A stretch of 64,000 nucleotides of DNA from Amaurobius ferox (Eukaryota; Arthropoda; Arachnida; Araneae; Amaurobiidae). The stretch spans positions 3,488,649 to 3,552,648 of the forward strand of contig OX578142.1 in NCBI GenBank assembly GCA_951213105.1, in the 5' to 3' direction. The notes under the pieces were generated by a model, which did not search any database, was not told where the DNA came from, and saw only the letters and a list, made by a program, of their open reading frames with translations. This document shows, one piece after another, positions 30,803-46,799 of the stretch; positions within the stretch are counted from its first letter, which is position 1; the number at the start of each line of letters is the position of its first letter. Both the position numbers and the translations under genes were made by a program.

Positions 30803-31428
30803 TAAGGTGTCCCGTCCAGATAGCATAAACTCTGCAGAGTGAAAATCCTCGCTCGGTGAACATCAACAATAACCCAAGAACCATACCTCTATGACCCATA
30901 ATTTTTGCGAAAAATGCGAAAGAAAAATTATGATGTCAAATCCGGTGCACGGAAAGTAATTTTTATTGGAAACATGAACATCGGTACATCTATATTACAT
31001 GTTTACGTAGGAAGATTCTCAAAATGATCACTGTGCATATCGAGATATGCATGCGAGCGCTGAAGAATGGATCACTGCACATGATCTAGGATCGTGTTGT
31101 TGTTCACAGTGAGCGCAGCATGAAGGCAAGCAACTAAGTGGATGCTGAAGCACGATGGAATATCGTATGCAATCAGCCATTCTACAGTGCGCGCATGGAT
31201 GCCTCGTTATTGGCAGTGGTTATTTTGAGCATATTCCTATGTAAATATAATGTCATATGCAAGTACTGATGTTCATGTTTCCAGTAAAGCTTATTTTACG
31301 TGCACCGGATGCGATGTCATATTTTTCTTTCGCATTTTTCTTGAAAACTATGGGTCGTGGAGGTATGGTTCTTGGGTCACTTTTTATGTACTCCGAACAA
31401 GGAGCAGTCTTGATGGGACACCCCGTAT
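30803..31428. mobile_element. Long-inverted-repeat (foldback) element
   Basis: About 626 bp beginning AGGTGTCCCG and ending GGGACACCCCG. The first ~190 bp are inverted at the other end with shared words AACCCAAGAACCATACCT, AAAAATGCGAAAGAAAAAT, CCGGTGCACG and GGAAACATGAACATC. TATA flanks both sides. There is no transposase; ORFs inside are by-products. A non-autonomous DNA element is the best reading. Confidence 0.7.
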
Positions 31429-34169
31429 ATCTAATAGAAATCTTTTTATATATATAAAAAAAATTACTTCGAATCGTTTGACATTACCATTGATTTCATT
31501 AAATGTGTTCCTTTTATACTTATCTCACTATAGGAAAGTATTGTTTTCATGTCAAAAACACTTATTAGCCAAATAGGATACCTATACATTTTCAAAGGTG
31601 CTGTTTATGTAAAAAAAAACAACTTATGACAGTCCATTCATTTCCCTATTGTGCGCAAACATCCTTTGCACTACGAAATTCTATAACCAATTTTCTGCAA
31701 AGCTACCGATGAATGTGAAATTTAAGGTGCAATTTTCCTTTGGTGCAGTTTCACTAGTTTCTAAAGGTACAGTTTTACCAGTATTATTCACAACAGTTCA
31801 CGGAATAGGCACGGGAGTTTCACATTTTAATGCAATATTTCCCAAAATATTCAACTACATGATACCAAATTTGATATATAAATAGGTTGTTATGTTATAT
31901 AAGTCAGATTGTCTCTAGTATTTTTAATAGATGTGCGAAATAATTGAGATAAGTCGAGGGATAACTGAGTATAGGGAAACAGGATTTTGCTATTCTGCAA
32001 AATCCCACATTGCGCGATTTGCATGTAAGTTAGAAACATGTCCATCGTTAATTTTTCACACAACCTAAAAAAATATTCTGGTATGGTGCATTTTTTTTGC
32101 AAAATCATATACATACAACATAAATATGCAGTTCATTTTTAAAATATTTCTTTGCCGAAGAGTACAATTTCCATCTTGATTGATCGTGATTTTGATAACC
32201 TAATTTTTCGACTTACTCCAATTTAAGCATTTTTAAATAACTTGATATAAGCTATTGAATAATAGTTAAAATAATACAAATGTGTCATGTCCAAACTACG
32301 AATTTAAAATCAGATCTCTCCTCCCCCCCCCCCCCCGCCATATATAGATGTTAAAATTCAGCCATAAGATTCCAAAGTACACAGGTGCATTTATTGTAAA
32401 GATACTAGTTTTTTTTATATGTTTTATTGCATTATTTAAGGTGTAGTGTAGTAGTGTATCTTACATAAGACCATCTCTACTATTACACGTTTTATGTAAT
32501 GGGTTTGTAATGAGCATAGTCAGTATATGCTCATTATAAACACAAAAAAATACTAGAAGATATTTTTTAATAAAAATATTGTATCCAAAAATTCTATGTA
32601 AAGAAAGCTTATTTTAAAGAGCTCTCAAAGTGCTATTTTCATTCCACACATACATGTAATATTTATAGACGAATAAAAAAAAATACAAGAGTATAAAATT
32701 TGAATTATTTAAAATGAGATAAAATGAAATTCCAAACCCCAGGATTAACAATTTTGCAATCCCAAAATACCAGATTTATACAAAATATCTGGGATTATAA
32801 TCCCTAGTATATAAAATATTCTTTTCTTGTGTAGAGGAAATTCTTGTACCTAGAGCCGGCAATTTTTCTATTGTAATTTAATATCACTTTTATTGGCATG
32901 AATTGTATCCTTATTAATAGAAGATAGTTAATCTACTTGAAATATTAAAGTGATTTTATAAATATAGAATACTCTCAACAGTATACGGTTGAATCATTTC
33001 ACAAAATACCAGTAATATTCAGACAAGCCGAATATTCTTTGTATCCCTAAAAACAAGATTAAAAAAAACACGATATTTTATCTTTTATTTAATTAAAATT
33101 TGCTATACTGCAAAGTTGTAAAATTACTTAATAGAACTTTCGAAATGTTACCTATATAAAAATATATTTAACCAACTCATTAATATTTAATCATTTTTGC
33201 TTTAGCAAAAGATTATCAACTACCACTGTAAATAGTACTAAATAGTAATAGTAATTAAAATTCATATAATCATAATAAAACAACGAAACTACATTTTTAA
33301 GCATGGTTAAGTATGAATAATATATACAACCTATTTCTAAAGAAATGTATGGCAATTTACTTCTTTTTGGATAGAAAATGAGAGCACGTGGAAATATTTT
33401 GAACTGGGTAGTTGCAACGCAAAAGCGGTCGAGAATCGCTATTGTTTTATAATGAAGGTATTATCAGGAGCATCATAGGTAAGGATAGTTTTTAATGTTA
33501 ATTCTAATCTCTCATACATGCATGATATGAGTAAAAATATGTTATAACACGTAATAATTTAAGATTTTGACAATTAAATATGATCTGAGCATGACTAAAC
33601 ACAAAATTGAATGTTTTTATGATGTATTACGTGTGTGACTCAGTGGGTATGGCCAATATTTCTGAAACAATTTAAGTTATTCAAATGAAATTTTAGTCCA
33701 ATTATTAAAGTTAGTCTAAATGAAATATTTAAGACGTTTCCTAAAATATCATATATATTATATATTTCTATGATTTCTTCAAATATATTCCTTCATGTAT
33801 TATTATATGCAGAGCTTGAAATTGGGAGTGGTGTGTTGGAATGAGTGGTGTTAGTAATGGTGTATTGAAATTAGGAGTGGTGTCTTTTCTCCCTCATAAA
33901 TATTATATAGATATATTTAACTGGTTTATTCCATAAACATTAAATTACAATTTATATAACTTTTCTTTTATATTTTCTTTATTATGGTTTTTACAGAAAT
34001 CAAAATATAATACTACTCAAGTATTTCCTATGTTTTTCAATTTTTTAAATATTTTTAAAAATTCTGTATACAGACCAGCAATAAAGGTTGAGGACCTGTG
34101 ATGTCATAAAAATTACTGGTCCCTTAGACCACTGACTGAAATTTATTAATTTCTACACACATATATATA
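31429..34169. other. AT-rich non-coding region
   Basis: No gene is recognised. It contains a C-run at about 32323-32337 and low-complexity AT sequence. Confidence 0.4.
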
Positions 34170-35215
34170 GAAACTAGCAGTAATACCTGTCCTTCGTGCG
34201 GAGCATATAATATAAAGAAATTTAAAATTCACGATCATGTACAAATTCCTATAGTATACTAAATGATATTGTTAATAAAAATATTCTATTAAAATATTTA
34301 ATTTAATACTTGACTAAAAAGAAGTTTAAGAATATCTGTTCTCGCTATATAAAATTATCTTCACAGGCAGATCTGAAGAATAAAACATCCTGGTCCTGTT
34401 TGTAAACAAATTTACAAAAAATATGAAATTGAACCAATATATGCAAATTAAAAGTGCTAGAATTGTATGGGATCCGCACTACTTATATTCACGAATATTA
34501 GAATATATACCAATGTATTAGTAGAGGATTACAATTACTACATCATATGAGTTTCTAAAATCTTTGCCAAATTAAAATAGGTAACATAATAAATTGAAAA
34601 TAACAATAATCCCGTAATCATTAAATCTAAAGGCCGTAATTCACTCTAATATATGACAATATACATGTACTACTTATATTCTCGTAGATTAGAAGATATA
34701 CCAGTGCAGTTGTAGAAGATCAGTGCTATGAACATATATGAGTTTCAACAATTTTTGCCAAAATAAAACAAAGATGTAATAAATTGAAAATATCATTAAT
34801 CCCCGAAAATATCAATAATAATAATGTTTAAACATGAAGACCGTAATTGATATAATCCAGTCAAAAATGCAATATCGTTCACATTTATTTTATATACATA
34901 CAATATTATTTAAATCGGAAAAAATTTAATAAAAATCCTTCTGTTACATAAACGCATTGGATTTAAATCCATTGAAGCGACATGATAAAAAATATTGTCT
35001 GCATAATGCGATCTCTATGGAAGGCTCAATTGCTCATTTTTAATTAATATCTAGATAACCCCTGGTCTTAAAAACTTAAACTAAATTTTAAGTGGGGCTA
35101 AGTTAAGCCTACCCACAAAATTTCATTAAATTCGGTTCACCCGTTCTCCTGTGATAAAGAGACAAACTTACATACAGACAGACAGATTTTCAATTTCATT
35201 TATATGGATTGTTTA
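34170..35215 (+). repeat. SINE/LINE-like dispersed element
   Basis: Begins near AAACTAGCAGTAATACCTGT and ends with TTCATTAAATTCGGTTCACC...ACAGACAGACAGA...TTTATATGGATT. Ends of this style are common on non-LTR-derived repeats in arthropods. The first 290 bp recur in inverted orientation at about 47900-48258 (shared: TTTAGTATACTATAGGAATTT in inverse, TAAACAAATTTACAAA). Non-coding. Confidence 0.55.
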
Positions 35216-38185
35216 GAAATTTAACAATAATATTACAGTAAGTGACAAATTTATGTATACATATGATTGTATAGATATGACTGTATACATATGATAAGTA
35301 TTAAATTCTACGTATACATATGATTGTAAAAAACATTTTTATTTTAGGTAATAAAATGTTTTATACATGCAACAGGTAATTCTCATTCTTTCTGCAAAAC
35401 TATGTGCAAGCCAGAATAAATTTTAATTCAATACAATTTTTCTGTACAAATATCCAAATCTAACTGCACAATTTTAGAATTTTAAACTACATTAAAACAG
35501 TATTCGAAATTATTTGTTAGTTGCATTTTCCACCTTTAAATTTCATTTTGACAACGAGATTCTAAACCCAGCTGTAATTTTTTATGTCTAACTTCCCTGT
35601 TTAAGTATAGAACCCTTTGGTAACTGAGTAAAAATGCTTGGAACCCATTAACGCTTCATTTTCTGCTATCAATTTCTAACCGCGATTGAAAATAACCATA
35701 ATAATAAAAAAGGAGGATATAGAAAAATTTGATTTTGCATATAAAATACACAAATATAGTATATCAGATTTAAAAGATAAGATCACATTTTTAGTGAAAA
35801 GGCAATCGACAAGTAGCTGCACTATGAAATTAAAACAATCGGTTAGGAAAATGTCACAGTATTACAAGTTTATTATAGTTATACTATTCTGATATTTACT
35901 TACTTCCCACTTTCATAACATAACAAGAATGAAGCTAATCTAATCACGCTTGGCAGATGGTCAAGAATCGAATACACGTCGAATTCGCAACAAAGAAAAG
36001 AGTGTTATAAATTAATCTCAATCGCTAAAGAAACTTATAAAATTAGAAAGGAATATGCAATATACTTATTTACAAAATACTGAAATATAAGATCAATAGA
36101 TTACAAAATAAATGAAATTACCTTTTAACAAAGATATCCAATGATCCGTTAACAATAACATCTTGCCGCGCGTTCCCGCAAATAAACAAACTGCCAACAA
36201 ACTGCCGCAAATAAACGTGGGAGCCAACAGATGTTGCCATTCCACGACACAGAAATTATTGCTCTGCTCACTTTCAACCTAACAATTTCACATTATTTTC
36301 CACATTCATGATTATTTTAAATTATTATTTTCATCATTAATAAGAAACAATAAATCGAATAAAAAGTATTTAATTTTGAATGAAAAAATGCAATAAATAA
36401 AATCATGCAAAACTCAAATTCGATTTACTAACGCTAACAGTATTTCTTGTACAAAGAGGATTGTAACATAAAATAAAAGAAAAGAGCAAGTTCGTGGAGT
36501 ACTTTCCTTTTACCGTAGTCACCACCAATATTTACAATTTTTTTCCTAATTCTGGAATAACAGTAACTTTATAAATACGCACGGCTGAATTTTGAAACGC
36601 CCGCGTTATCCTCAAAGTCCCCCTCTCCAACAAACAAATCTGAGTCAGGGCCGCCTCGAAACCTGGGCCCAATAACATTGCACAGAAGGTGCCATTCCCC
36701 TCAGGAACAACATATCTGAACCCATTTAAGTTCGGAGAAATTATGTATGGAGAAATGGAAAATAACACTTTTGGTTACTACGCCCCCAGCCCAATGATAG
36801 AATAGAGAGAAGTTGCAATGCAAAGTTCTAGTAACCAAGCCAAAAATAATCAACAAATATCAATGGAGTGCTTCCGATAATAGAAAATCAAATAAAATTC
36901 AAGCTTTAAAGCTTTACACGTGGATAAGCACTAGGCCTAAATGAATTGTTCATTTCGAAAAAACTCTTTGTCAAGTACAAGTATGTAATCAAAATGAACA
37001 CAAAATGCATGTTTCTGATATTAGAGATAGATTATATATATATATATATATATATATCTGCATTATGAGTTTTGTTCCAGAGATAACAAATAATAAAAAA
37101 TATTTGTAATCATTTTAACGTGCTATGTGCTATTACAGAATTTATAGTTATTATCCATGATTTTGTCACCTTAGAAAAAAGTAAATAGTTTCGCCTCTTG
37201 TTTTACTATGAAGTTTTAAATAATATTATTCATTGTCCTACTGTACTTTCTTGCGTTCCTGGAGTTTCAAATGACCTGTTAATATTAGACATGAAAACAA
37301 GCAAACAAATAAAACAACAATTACATTAAGAGATTTTTTTGTATATAAATTTGTTAACCTCCTTGATACATATTGCGCGGATATTGATATTTTTATTTTG
37401 ACGCCTGCCAGTTTTAATGCTCTTAGCTTTTTATTGTTTAGTATTCTAGTATTTTATGTTCTTTGAGATTACTCTAATCGGATTTTATATGCAGTTGCCA
37501 CTTAAATTGAATTGAATTAAATTGAATAAATATGTTCCAACCGGGATATATTTTAACCGGGTTTTTGAAAATATTTATAGTAAATGTGTCATTTTGATTG
37601 TAAACTTACTTTCTTTTTCCAGAAATACATTTTCAAGAATTCTGAAAGCGAAGAAATTTTCGAAGACATTTTAAAAGTACTGGAGAATTCCTATAATAAC
37701 TTTTCAATCAAACATATCTATTAAAACGCGTTCTCTCTAAACTTTTTTGTGCAGATGATAAAAAAATTTAGTAAATTTTTCGTTGAGCAATAATTGTGTA
37801 ATCTTAATTTAGTGCAATCAACTATAATAAAACTTTATTGTGACATATCAGCTACCATTGATTACACTATTCGTTTCTTTTCATTTCTCCTTTTTTTTTT
37901 TTTTTTTTTAGAGTGGAAAAAGTAAGAAAGTTTTATATTTATTTAATACTTTAGAGAATATAAACTGTATTGAAAATAACATTTCAATAAAATGCTGAAA
38001 ATCAATCATGTATGATAAAATTCAAAGCTATTGTCATTTTTTTACTTATGTTCAAAATTCTTATTGTAATCCACAAGAACCATTGATATTATTATTATTA
38101 TTTTCTAATTATCGGATATTTTATATTGGAATTTTTATTTAGATAATTTCATTAAATATTGAAACTATATCCACTATACTTCCAA

Positions 38186-38258
<73 letters not shown>

Positions 38259-39000
38259 AAATGTAATAATAAGAATTATGTAAAAATAAAAAAATACAAT
38301 TCAAGTAATATTAACATCCCCATAGAAGCAAATTCAAAGCCATAATGCCGATAAGAGAAAAGAACAGCACCATCCCAAATTCGATGATTAATTAGAATTA
38401 AATTCATCGTCAGGTCTGAGTATTTAATTCCAATTAACCCAAACAAATGCCTGTTTCAGATTAAGCAATAGTACATTACTATAAATACTTAAACTCAGAC
38501 TACAGGCAACAAAAAATGAAAAAAGGATACATTAAGAAAATTGTATTACCATGCGGCATGAACCATTCTTCTACCACGTGTATACACGATCAACCTCAAC
38601 AGCTTAATCTAGAAGCACGGGAATGAACAAGTCGAAATTCTACCAGGGAGGCAGTACGAACGTTCACGGAGTTACTCCCAAACCCGTCCAGTGAGTCTAA
38701 GCTGGAGACTGGACAAGCAATTCAGAATACAACTTCCCAAATATGCAAACATGAATATGAATATGAATCAAAGATGAAAATTCCTACTAAACAAGTAATT
38801 CATATGAAAAATGGATAATCGAGAATGCCACTATACACCATTATAAGGGCGCTCAAAACGTAGTTTCAATACTGACAAAAGTTACATTTTTTTGCGAAAA
38901 TAAAATTCAAAACATTAATGTTAATGCATCTTATTTTCCTATTTTTTGATTTTTCTAATGTTTTTGACTTAGTTTATTATTTTTCATTTTTATTTATATA
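35216..39000. other. AT-rich non-coding region with microsatellites
   Basis: No gene is recognised; the open frames at 35686-35892 and 36532-36768 have no supporting similarity. It includes (TA)n tracts at about 37033-37057 and 38191-38254 and a poly-T run near 37890. A moderately GC-rich stretch at 36540-36790 stands out but is not identified. Confidence 0.4.
38191..38254. repeat. (TA)n microsatellite
   Basis: More than 30 uninterrupted TA units. Confidence 0.95.
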
Positions 39001-39009
39001 ATTAATAAT

Positions 39010-40498
<1,489 letters not shown>

Positions 40499-41590
40499 AC
40501 AGGGTACTGAAAATGATCAAATTGATAAAAACAAGAACTTTGAACCTCGAAATAGTAGGTGTATTCACATTCATGAATTAAAACCCGATAAAAAAAATCT
40601 GATGCGAGCAGCACATGACTTTCCTTATATTGCAATGAATTTACTACGTTTACAGTAAAAATAAAATAGATTATTCTTACAGTAGATACTTATATTTTTT
40701 TCAAGATATTGAATTTTCGTCAATGAGTCGTCATTTTCATTGATTTAGAGTCATTTTTATCCATTTGACGGGATTTTCGTTAATTTGGCAACATTAAAAA
40801 GTTGGCGACATTCAGCTATCGTTTCCAAATCTATCGTTGCCAAACCATTCGTTTCCAAAATCTCGCCAAGCGTTATGGACGGAGAAATAATGGCGTTCAA
40901 ATTCAAAAGTATTACTCAAAGTATCTTTTCTCAAGAATGGAACGAGCTAGATCCACGAGAATGATGTTACCCAGTCACCCAATTTATCGTATGATATTAC
41001 ATATGAAAAGTGAACATGTTTCTCAAAAGTTAATATTTTTTTTCAATTTACGCGATTTTATGATAAATTTATTTGAAAAATGCGTAATATCTCGAGAACA
41101 GTTTATGCTAGCGTTCCAAAGTTTATGTAAATCGTTTTCTAAGAAAAAATTACATAAGATTTGTCTATTTGCGTAACTTTATTAAATATTTTGATTTTTT
41201 GATGATTTTTTCAAAATTTCACCGAAAAATTTAGGGGGGGGGGAGAGGTCCAAACATTCGATTGTGTTGAAAAACAATAGATTTACAGTATTCAAGGTTT
41301 ATAATTTTTTACCAATTCATTCGAATTTCTCCGTTCGTAAAATATTGTCTTCATAGACTCAATGACACACACTTTCACACACTCACACACACACACAGCC
41401 ATCACCTCAAAAACATTTGATTCGTGTTCAGGTATGCTTGAAGCCTGCTCTCGTCGAAAACTCGAATTCGAATTCTACTTTACACCCTGTATATAAGACC
41501 TTTCTGGTAGGTCGGAAGGTCTGGGTTTCAACAACAACAACAACAACCCTGTATATAAGGAAAGTAAAAATAATAGATACATAAAAAATA
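40499..41590 (-). repeat. Segmental duplication copy 1, containing a family B repeat
   Basis: Matches 43157-44240 from ACAGGGTA(C/T)TGAAAAT to AAGTAAAAATAATAGATACA, including non-element sequence before the family B start (CAAGAACTTTGAACCT). The family B part (about 40590-41572, minus orientation) runs from AAATCTGATGCGAGCAGCAC to ATATAAGGAAAGTAAAAA. The open frame at 40802-41176 is repeat-derived. Confidence 0.7.
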
Positions 41591-43156
41591 AGTCCAGGTG
41601 TTATATATATAAATTGAGAATGAGATGCGTCGGTATAGGTTCACGACATAACGAACTTTTCATTCCGAAAATCGATAAAAATGTTATACGATATATCAGG
41701 TTTTTGATCCAAAATAACAAAATTCATAAAACATCGAAAAACTTACTATTGTCAAATGAATGAATGTTTCGTAAATATATTTAATCTGAAATTTATGAAC
41801 AACATTGTTTAGAAGTCATCTCGATATTTTTTCAGTCTATTTTAGGCTTTCGGTGCTCATCCATATTTATTTATCCGTGCCCGTACATAAGAGGTCTGCA
41901 AGGCCAAAATCCAGATTTCCACTCAGACAGTCCCGAAATGCTAGTCTTTAAACCCAGCCCAAATCCAAAGAAACGTATAAATGCACGATCCAACTCGACC
42001 CGAAGGTTAATAAGTCTCAGCCCGATATTATTTGTATTCAAATGTGTTAAAAACACGAATGTGGGAAATTGCATCTACGGCATACGCAATGATACACGGC
42101 ATTCTTTAATTTCCCGCCACTAAGATTGTTGATAAATACTAGAACAGCTTCCTCAAAACTATCGAGCAGCTGCATTTTTGTTGTAGATGTAAAGTCACTG
42201 TAAAATATGGTAATATAAGGCCAGACAAAATATGTTCTTTCTCTTTTCATGAAACATTAGTATTAGCGCGATTCTCTGTAACATTCGTATTTATAGCTTT
42301 TATTAAAATTACAAGTTTTAAAGTTTTTAAATAGAATTGGTACTTCTGGCGATTTTAAATAAAAATATACATTTGAGCATTTTCTTAAATTCCAAATGTT
42401 AATGCTTTCCTTTAAAATTGTGAATTTTAGAAAATTACTCAAAATAAATGAATGTTAATGTTTTTTTTCTCAAAATATTGTGAATGTGAGTGAGTGCTTC
42501 GCCAGATATATCGCGAATAAGCAGACATATTTTATTATTTTAATACAAGTTAAAATGTGTTTGAAGTCCTAAGAAAGTCCTATTTATTACTTATTTTTTT
42601 ACTTTTAAAAGTAGTATGAATAGTATTGCTTTATGAATGAGTAGTTTTATAAATAGTTCTCTATATTTGAAATTTTGGTTTTCCAAAAAAAAGGCGATAT
42701 CTCAAAATAATCAAGTGAATTTCACGAAATTTGGTAAGCTTATTACTTTCCTTATACATAAGTAATATAATGTATAAGAAAAGTATTGAGACAGGCTTGA
42801 ACATTCGAGTTCGAGTTTTCGACGGGAGATCACGTTTCAAGCATCTCTGAACATGAATCAGACGTTTTTGAGGTGATGTCTGCGTGTGTGTGTGTCCGTG
42901 AGTCTGAGAAGACGACATCTCACGAACGAATGGAGAGATTTGAAAGAAATTTAGTACAAAAATTACCATCTGTGAACACTGAAACTATATTGGTTTTAGA
43001 CACATTCGAATGTTCAGAACACTCCCAAATTTTCGAATGAAATTTGGAAAAATCGTAAAAACATCAAAATTTTCAATGAAATTACGTAAATAATAATTTT
43101 CTATGTTATTTTTCATTATAAAACGATAGACACAAAAATTAGAACGCTAGTATAAA
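41591..43156. other. Non-coding region with a partial family B copy
   Basis: No gene is seen. A plus-strand truncated family B copy occupies about 42745-43145 (TTACTTTCCTTATACATAAG; CTCACGAACGAATGGAGAG). A fragment at about 41875-42030 shares an inverted relation with 48740-48850 (CCCGACC/GGTCGGG words). Confidence 0.45.
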
Positions 43157-44000
43157 TACAGGGTATTGAAAATAATCAAATTGATAAAAACAAGAACTTT
43201 GAACCTGGAAATAGTAGATGTATTCATATTCATGAATTAAAACCCGATAAAAAAAATCTGATGCGAGCAGCACATGATTTTCCTTATATTGCAATCAATT
43301 TACCACGTTTAGAGTAAAAATAAAATAGGCTATTTTTACAGTAGATACTTATATTTCTTCTAAGATATTGAATTTTCGTCAATGAGGCGTCATTTTTATC
43401 CATTTGACGAGATTTTCTTTAATTTGGCAACATTAAAAAAGGTTGGCGACATATAGCTAAATTCTTTGTCAAAATCTCGCCAAGCGTTATGGAGGAGAAA
43501 TAAGTTATTCTTATAGCAGATAAATCACTATTGGCTTTCAAATACAAAAGTATTACTCAGAGTATTTTTCTCAAGAATGAAACGAGCTAGATCCACGAGA
43601 ATGATGTCACCCAATTTATCGCATGATATTATATATGAAAAATGAACATGTTTCTCAACAGTTAATATTTTTTTTCAATTTATGCGATTTTTTGATAAAT
43701 TTATTTGAAAAATGTGCAATATCTCGAGAACGGTTTATGCTAGCGCTCCAAAATGTATGTCAATCGTTTTCTAAGAAAAAATTACATAAGATTTGTCTAT
43801 TTGCGTAACTTTATTAACTGTTTTGATTTGTTTGATGATGTTTTCAAAATTTCATCTTAAAATTTAGAGGGAGGGGTTCTGAACATTCGATTGTGTTAAA
43901 AAACAATAGGTTTCCAGTATTCACAGATTGTAATTTTTGTACCAAATTTCTTTCGAATTTCTCCATTCGTTCGTGAGATATCGTCTCCACAGACTAACTG

Positions 44001-44031
<31 letters not shown>

Positions 44032-44240
44032 GTTTCACACACATACATATATACACACACACACACACACATGCACAGACATTACCTCAAAAACGTTTGA
44101 TTCGTGTTCAGGGATGCTTGAAGCGTGCTTTCCCGTCGAAAACTCGAATTCGAATTTTCTACCGTGTTACAAAACTTTCCTTATACATTATACCATATAT
44201 ATAAGGAAAGTAAAAATAATAGATACATAAAAAATAACTG
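43157..44240 (-). repeat. Segmental duplication copy 2, containing a family B repeat
   Basis: Direct duplicate of 40499-41590 with substitutions and small indels. It contains a (CA)n expansion at about 44002-44070. Same flanking words on both sides, so it arose by duplication of a larger segment rather than by a second insertion. Confidence 0.7.
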
Positions 44241-46799
44241 CAGGGGTTATATATATTGTGTATCGGTATTTTATAAACTCTTAATTTTACTGTTTTAAAT
44301 GTGTTTTCATGCTGAATGTAAATGTAATATATTCTGTGTTAAGGCGGTTTTCGGTCGTTTTCCACCCATGTTAAAGTATAGGCCATTCCTATTATCATAA
44401 CCGCAAAAGAACGGCTGTGCAAATCCTTTTGGAATTTGTACGAGTGAGAGAATGATATATGTAGTTTCTTGTGTGGTCAGAAAATTCGTATAATATCAAT
44501 TAATTAATTATCTATAAATAAAATACTCAAACAAAATTATAAAGTTTTAGTTTTACAGCTGTGAAATAGATGGCGCTATAGAGGCGTCGCACATCGATCG
44601 GAGTACTTTAAAAGCCGTTTTCTTATTTCCTACACCGAATATTTTACATTTTCTGACCACAGGAGAAAATAGGGGTTTAGCTTAATCATGTAAATTCAAT
44701 GGTTTTATACTTTATTCAGTAATTTGCACGTTTATATGATAATGCGATTTACAGTGGCTGGCGAACTTTCGGTCATTTGTGCAGCCAATGCCCGGCAATA
44801 TTGGCGTAAGATCAGTAGCACAGCAACCCTAGCTGTGTATGTAAATAAAAACACTTTGTTACTTCAAAAATATAGGGAAAAAATGTAAATAAGGGTAAGT
44901 ATTGTATTTGATACATTTCTAGCACAACTCCACTATTCCTATAAAGCTTAAAATTGTAATTCTTATAACGCTGTTGCTTATTTATTCGGCTCGGTTTCAG
45001 CGGTCAATTGGTAATACAAAGTGAAAAAACATTTTCTGTTAAGTTTTGGATGCTGTACGTTATAAAATTTCTCTTGAGCTTTGCACCTTATCAGAAAATG
45101 CATTAAAATGTAACTTGCAGACAGATTATGTTTAAATGGTAATAAATGCGTGTAATTTTTTAATGCGCACATTTTTTTTAACAGTAAGTAATATTGCATG
45201 AAAACATTGGAGAGTTTGTAGACGGCTTTCCCAAAATTGTGCTTCATGAATACCAATATTCTAAGATACAAATAAGTGCAAGCTGGTGCTGCACTTACTT
45301 ATTTATCTGAAAATATTTAAGAATGAAAAATTTATTTATAGTTATTTGACTACATTGGTTAAATATTTTACAGTGAAGCAACTAGTTAAAGAGCTCAAAT
45401 TTAAACAACGGGAGAAAAACAAGAGCTATAATCGAAAATTGCACCTTTTTTACAGAGTTATCAAGATGCACAGTCTCCCAATACTATCTTAGCTAAAGAT
45501 TGAACCTTGTAGAATAATATCCATAACAAACGTCAATCAATAATACGTTCATCACATTTTATAGAATCCTGCTATCGCCCTTGAAAGCATTTCAATGCAT
45601 TTTTATACTATTATATTAAACCAAATATATGAAAAGTTTAATACTACATTGCCATGGCTCATGAGGATTTAACATTCCAGCATTAATCATCGTATCCATA
45701 AATTATATAGCCTTATATAAAACATGACATTAAAATATATTCTTGAAATATTAATTCTATAAATATGGATTTCTTCAGTAATAGAAGAAAAATTTGTCGA
45801 ACTGAACCAGTTTATTCTAAATTTTAACTAATAAAATTAATGGTTATCCAGAAAACTGAATAGTGAACCTATATGCTTCTTATAACATTGTACAAAAAAA
45901 TACAAAATTACATTTTTCAATTGGTAGCTTTATTAAATATTCTTGTTTAAAATGTTGTAACGAAAGGACATTTTTTGAACATGGTATTCAGCATATGCTC
46001 CTTTTATTGCAAATTCAGCTGAACTGCAAATATAAAAATTCTGCATAAAATAAATAGATTGCATAAAGGAGTAGTTGTTTATTATATTCTTAAACTAGTT
46101 TGTAAAATATCTGTAATAAAGTGTCAAAAAATTGAAATTTATCATGGTAATGGAAGTACAAAATTTCTCAAATTCCAAATATTGCATTACCGTATAAATA
46201 TAATTTTGGGTTGCTCATTGAGGCATCATGTTATAATCATCATTAACTAATATTTATGAAGCAGAAGAAAATATAGAGTGGTACTTGCACAATTGTAGAA
46301 ATGATTTTTTTATCTTTTTTCTGAAAGTTAAAATTTTTCAGTATTTTCTTTTTTGAACAAAGTACCCCTGCACCATCATCATCTGCATGTGAACATTTGA
46401 CCAACATTGAGTCATACAGACTCTTTTACCACATTAAATTAGCAATTAGTCTTGTTCAATATAATATGCAATTTGACACTAAAAGCTCTGTTTCTTCATT
46501 AGTTATACTGATACCTGTCTGTTTACATTGCTTGATACCAACTTTTTCACGTCTGGCACAAATAAATATATATGTGGTATGCGATGTATTTTACAAATGA
46601 TTTAAAATAATGGATATCATTTATTTTAAGATGAGTCTGAACACCATGCCATCTCATACAAAATGCAAAAATAGATATTTATTTGTTATATCCAATTTTA
46701 AGTTTAAAAACATTTTCATTTAGTTATATAGTTATTTGCCGACGAATTTTAAAATTTATGTGTTAATTGTCATCGATTTAAATAATAAATGAATGACAA
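44241..46799. other. AT-rich non-coding region
   Basis: No recognisable gene; short open frames lack similarity or structure. Nothing repetitive stands out. Confidence 0.4.

Noticed and set aside
40802..41176. 124-codon frame, similar to that at 43623-43808
   Set aside because: Both are translations of the duplicated family B repeat, with no domain and no conservation of the full frame.
44002..44070. His/Thr-rich repeat peptide in frame 43937-44230
   Set aside because: It is a (CA)n microsatellite inside a family B repeat.
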